The notes under the pieces: model-generated
What the model saw: only the letters and a program-made list of their open reading frames with translations
What the model was told of the DNA's origin: nothing
Databases searched by the model: none
Program-made: the position numbers and the translations under genes
Assembly (NCBI GenBank): GCA_017521875.1
Contig: JAFXBH010000161.1
Coordinates: forward strand, 1 to 5,839
Direction: 5' to 3'
Length of the DNA stretch: 5,839 bases
DNA from: Oscillospiraceae bacterium
GTDB lineage: Bacteria; Bacillota; Clostridia; Oscillospirales; Oscillospiraceae
Shown here: positions 5,624 to 5,839 of the stretch, piece after piece
Position numbering within the stretch: position 1 is the first letter of the stretch
Layout: every line of letters begins with the position of its first letter

Positions 5624-5839
5624 TTAGTTCGCAGCGTGACGCTCTGCCAGTTCGGTATTCATCTTCTCTACTGTCTTCTTGTCCAGATTGTAGATCACGG
5701 CTAAACCGATAAACTGCATTACAGCGCTGAACAGGTACAAACCAGCAACCAGCCAGCACATATTGTGAGAGGTCTGTGCGCTCTGGCCGATGGTACCCAG
5801 GCTGGAAACGTAACCCAGCGCGCCCATCATCAGCAGGAC
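5624..5839 (-). CDS. GPH-type sugar:cation symporter, C-terminal fragment
   Basis: The last 71 residues of a membrane protein; the frame runs open to the right edge of the window. It contains the end of one hydrophobic stretch (VLLMMGALGYVSSLG), a short polar link, a full membrane helix (about CWLVAGLYLFSAVMQFIGLAVIY, fragment residues 28-50), and a cytoplasmic charged tail NLDKKTVEKMNTELAER. A final helix ending in Y-x-L followed by a Lys/Glu-rich 'K-x-x-x-x-N-x-E-L-x-x-R' tail is typical of the GPH family (melibiose, glucuronide and xyloside symporters), which imports glycosides with Na+ or H+. The adjacent GH2 enzyme suits hydrolysis of an imported glycoside. A different major-facilitator transporter cannot be excluded because the diagnostic N-terminal motifs are outside the window. 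Confidence 0.75.
   Translation of the reverse strand, partial: VLLMMGALGYVSSLGTIGQSAQTSHNMCWLVAGLYLFSAVMQFIGLAVIYNLDKKTVEKMNTELAERHAAN

Noticed and set aside
1..5839. tRNA, rRNA, CRISPR array, insertion sequence or riboswitch
   Set aside because: No cloverleaf, regular spaced repeats, transposase motifs or long structured leader were seen. All three gaps are under 160 bases and are filled by promoters and hairpins.

Overview
This window looks like carbohydrate-use DNA from a gut-type Firmicute, probably a clostridial (Oscillospiraceae/Lachnospiraceae-like) commensal. The reasons are AGGAG-type ribosome sites, sigma-A promoters with AT-rich -10 regions, roughly balanced base composition, a Gram-positive style surface protein (signal peptide, Pro/Thr/Asp-rich linker, C-terminal membrane anchor), and a GH2 glycosidase close to a sugar:cation symporter. 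The organism assignment is inference; no rRNA or marker gene is present.

All four genes lie on the minus strand, so transcription runs from high to low coordinates. From the right edge: (i) 5839-5624, the C-terminal 71 residues of a membrane transporter resembling the GPH (glycoside-pentoside-hexuronide:cation symporter) family, ended by a UUCG-capped terminator at 5617-5581. (ii) 5499-3250, a complete 749-residue cytoplasmic glycoside hydrolase family 2 enzyme (beta-galactosidase/beta-glucuronidase type) that starts at TTG and has an unusual helical C-terminal tail. (iii) 3092-312, a complete 926-residue exported, membrane-anchored multidomain protein of unrecognised family, probably a polysaccharide-acting surface enzyme or binding protein. 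(iv) 168-1, the first 56 codons of a second protein, 59 % identical to the start of (iii), running off the left edge.

The three gaps (169-311, 3093-3249, 5500-5623) are short and packed with regulatory DNA. The two paralogues each have their own promoter with the same layout: TTGAC(A/T), a 17-base spacer ending in a T-run plus GG, a TATA-type -10, and an imperfect palindrome covering the -10. The GH2 gene also has an operator-like palindrome over a probable -10. A strong terminator separates (iii) from (iv). A GC-rich hairpin without a U-run follows the GH2 gene.

A plausible joint role is that the exported paralogues bind or cut a glycan at the cell surface, the symporter imports a small glycoside, and the GH2 enzyme hydrolyses it inside. 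Each unit appears to be transcribed and controlled separately rather than as one operon. The substrate is not visible from sequence. The least explained parts are the exported paralogue family and its repeated promoter architecture.
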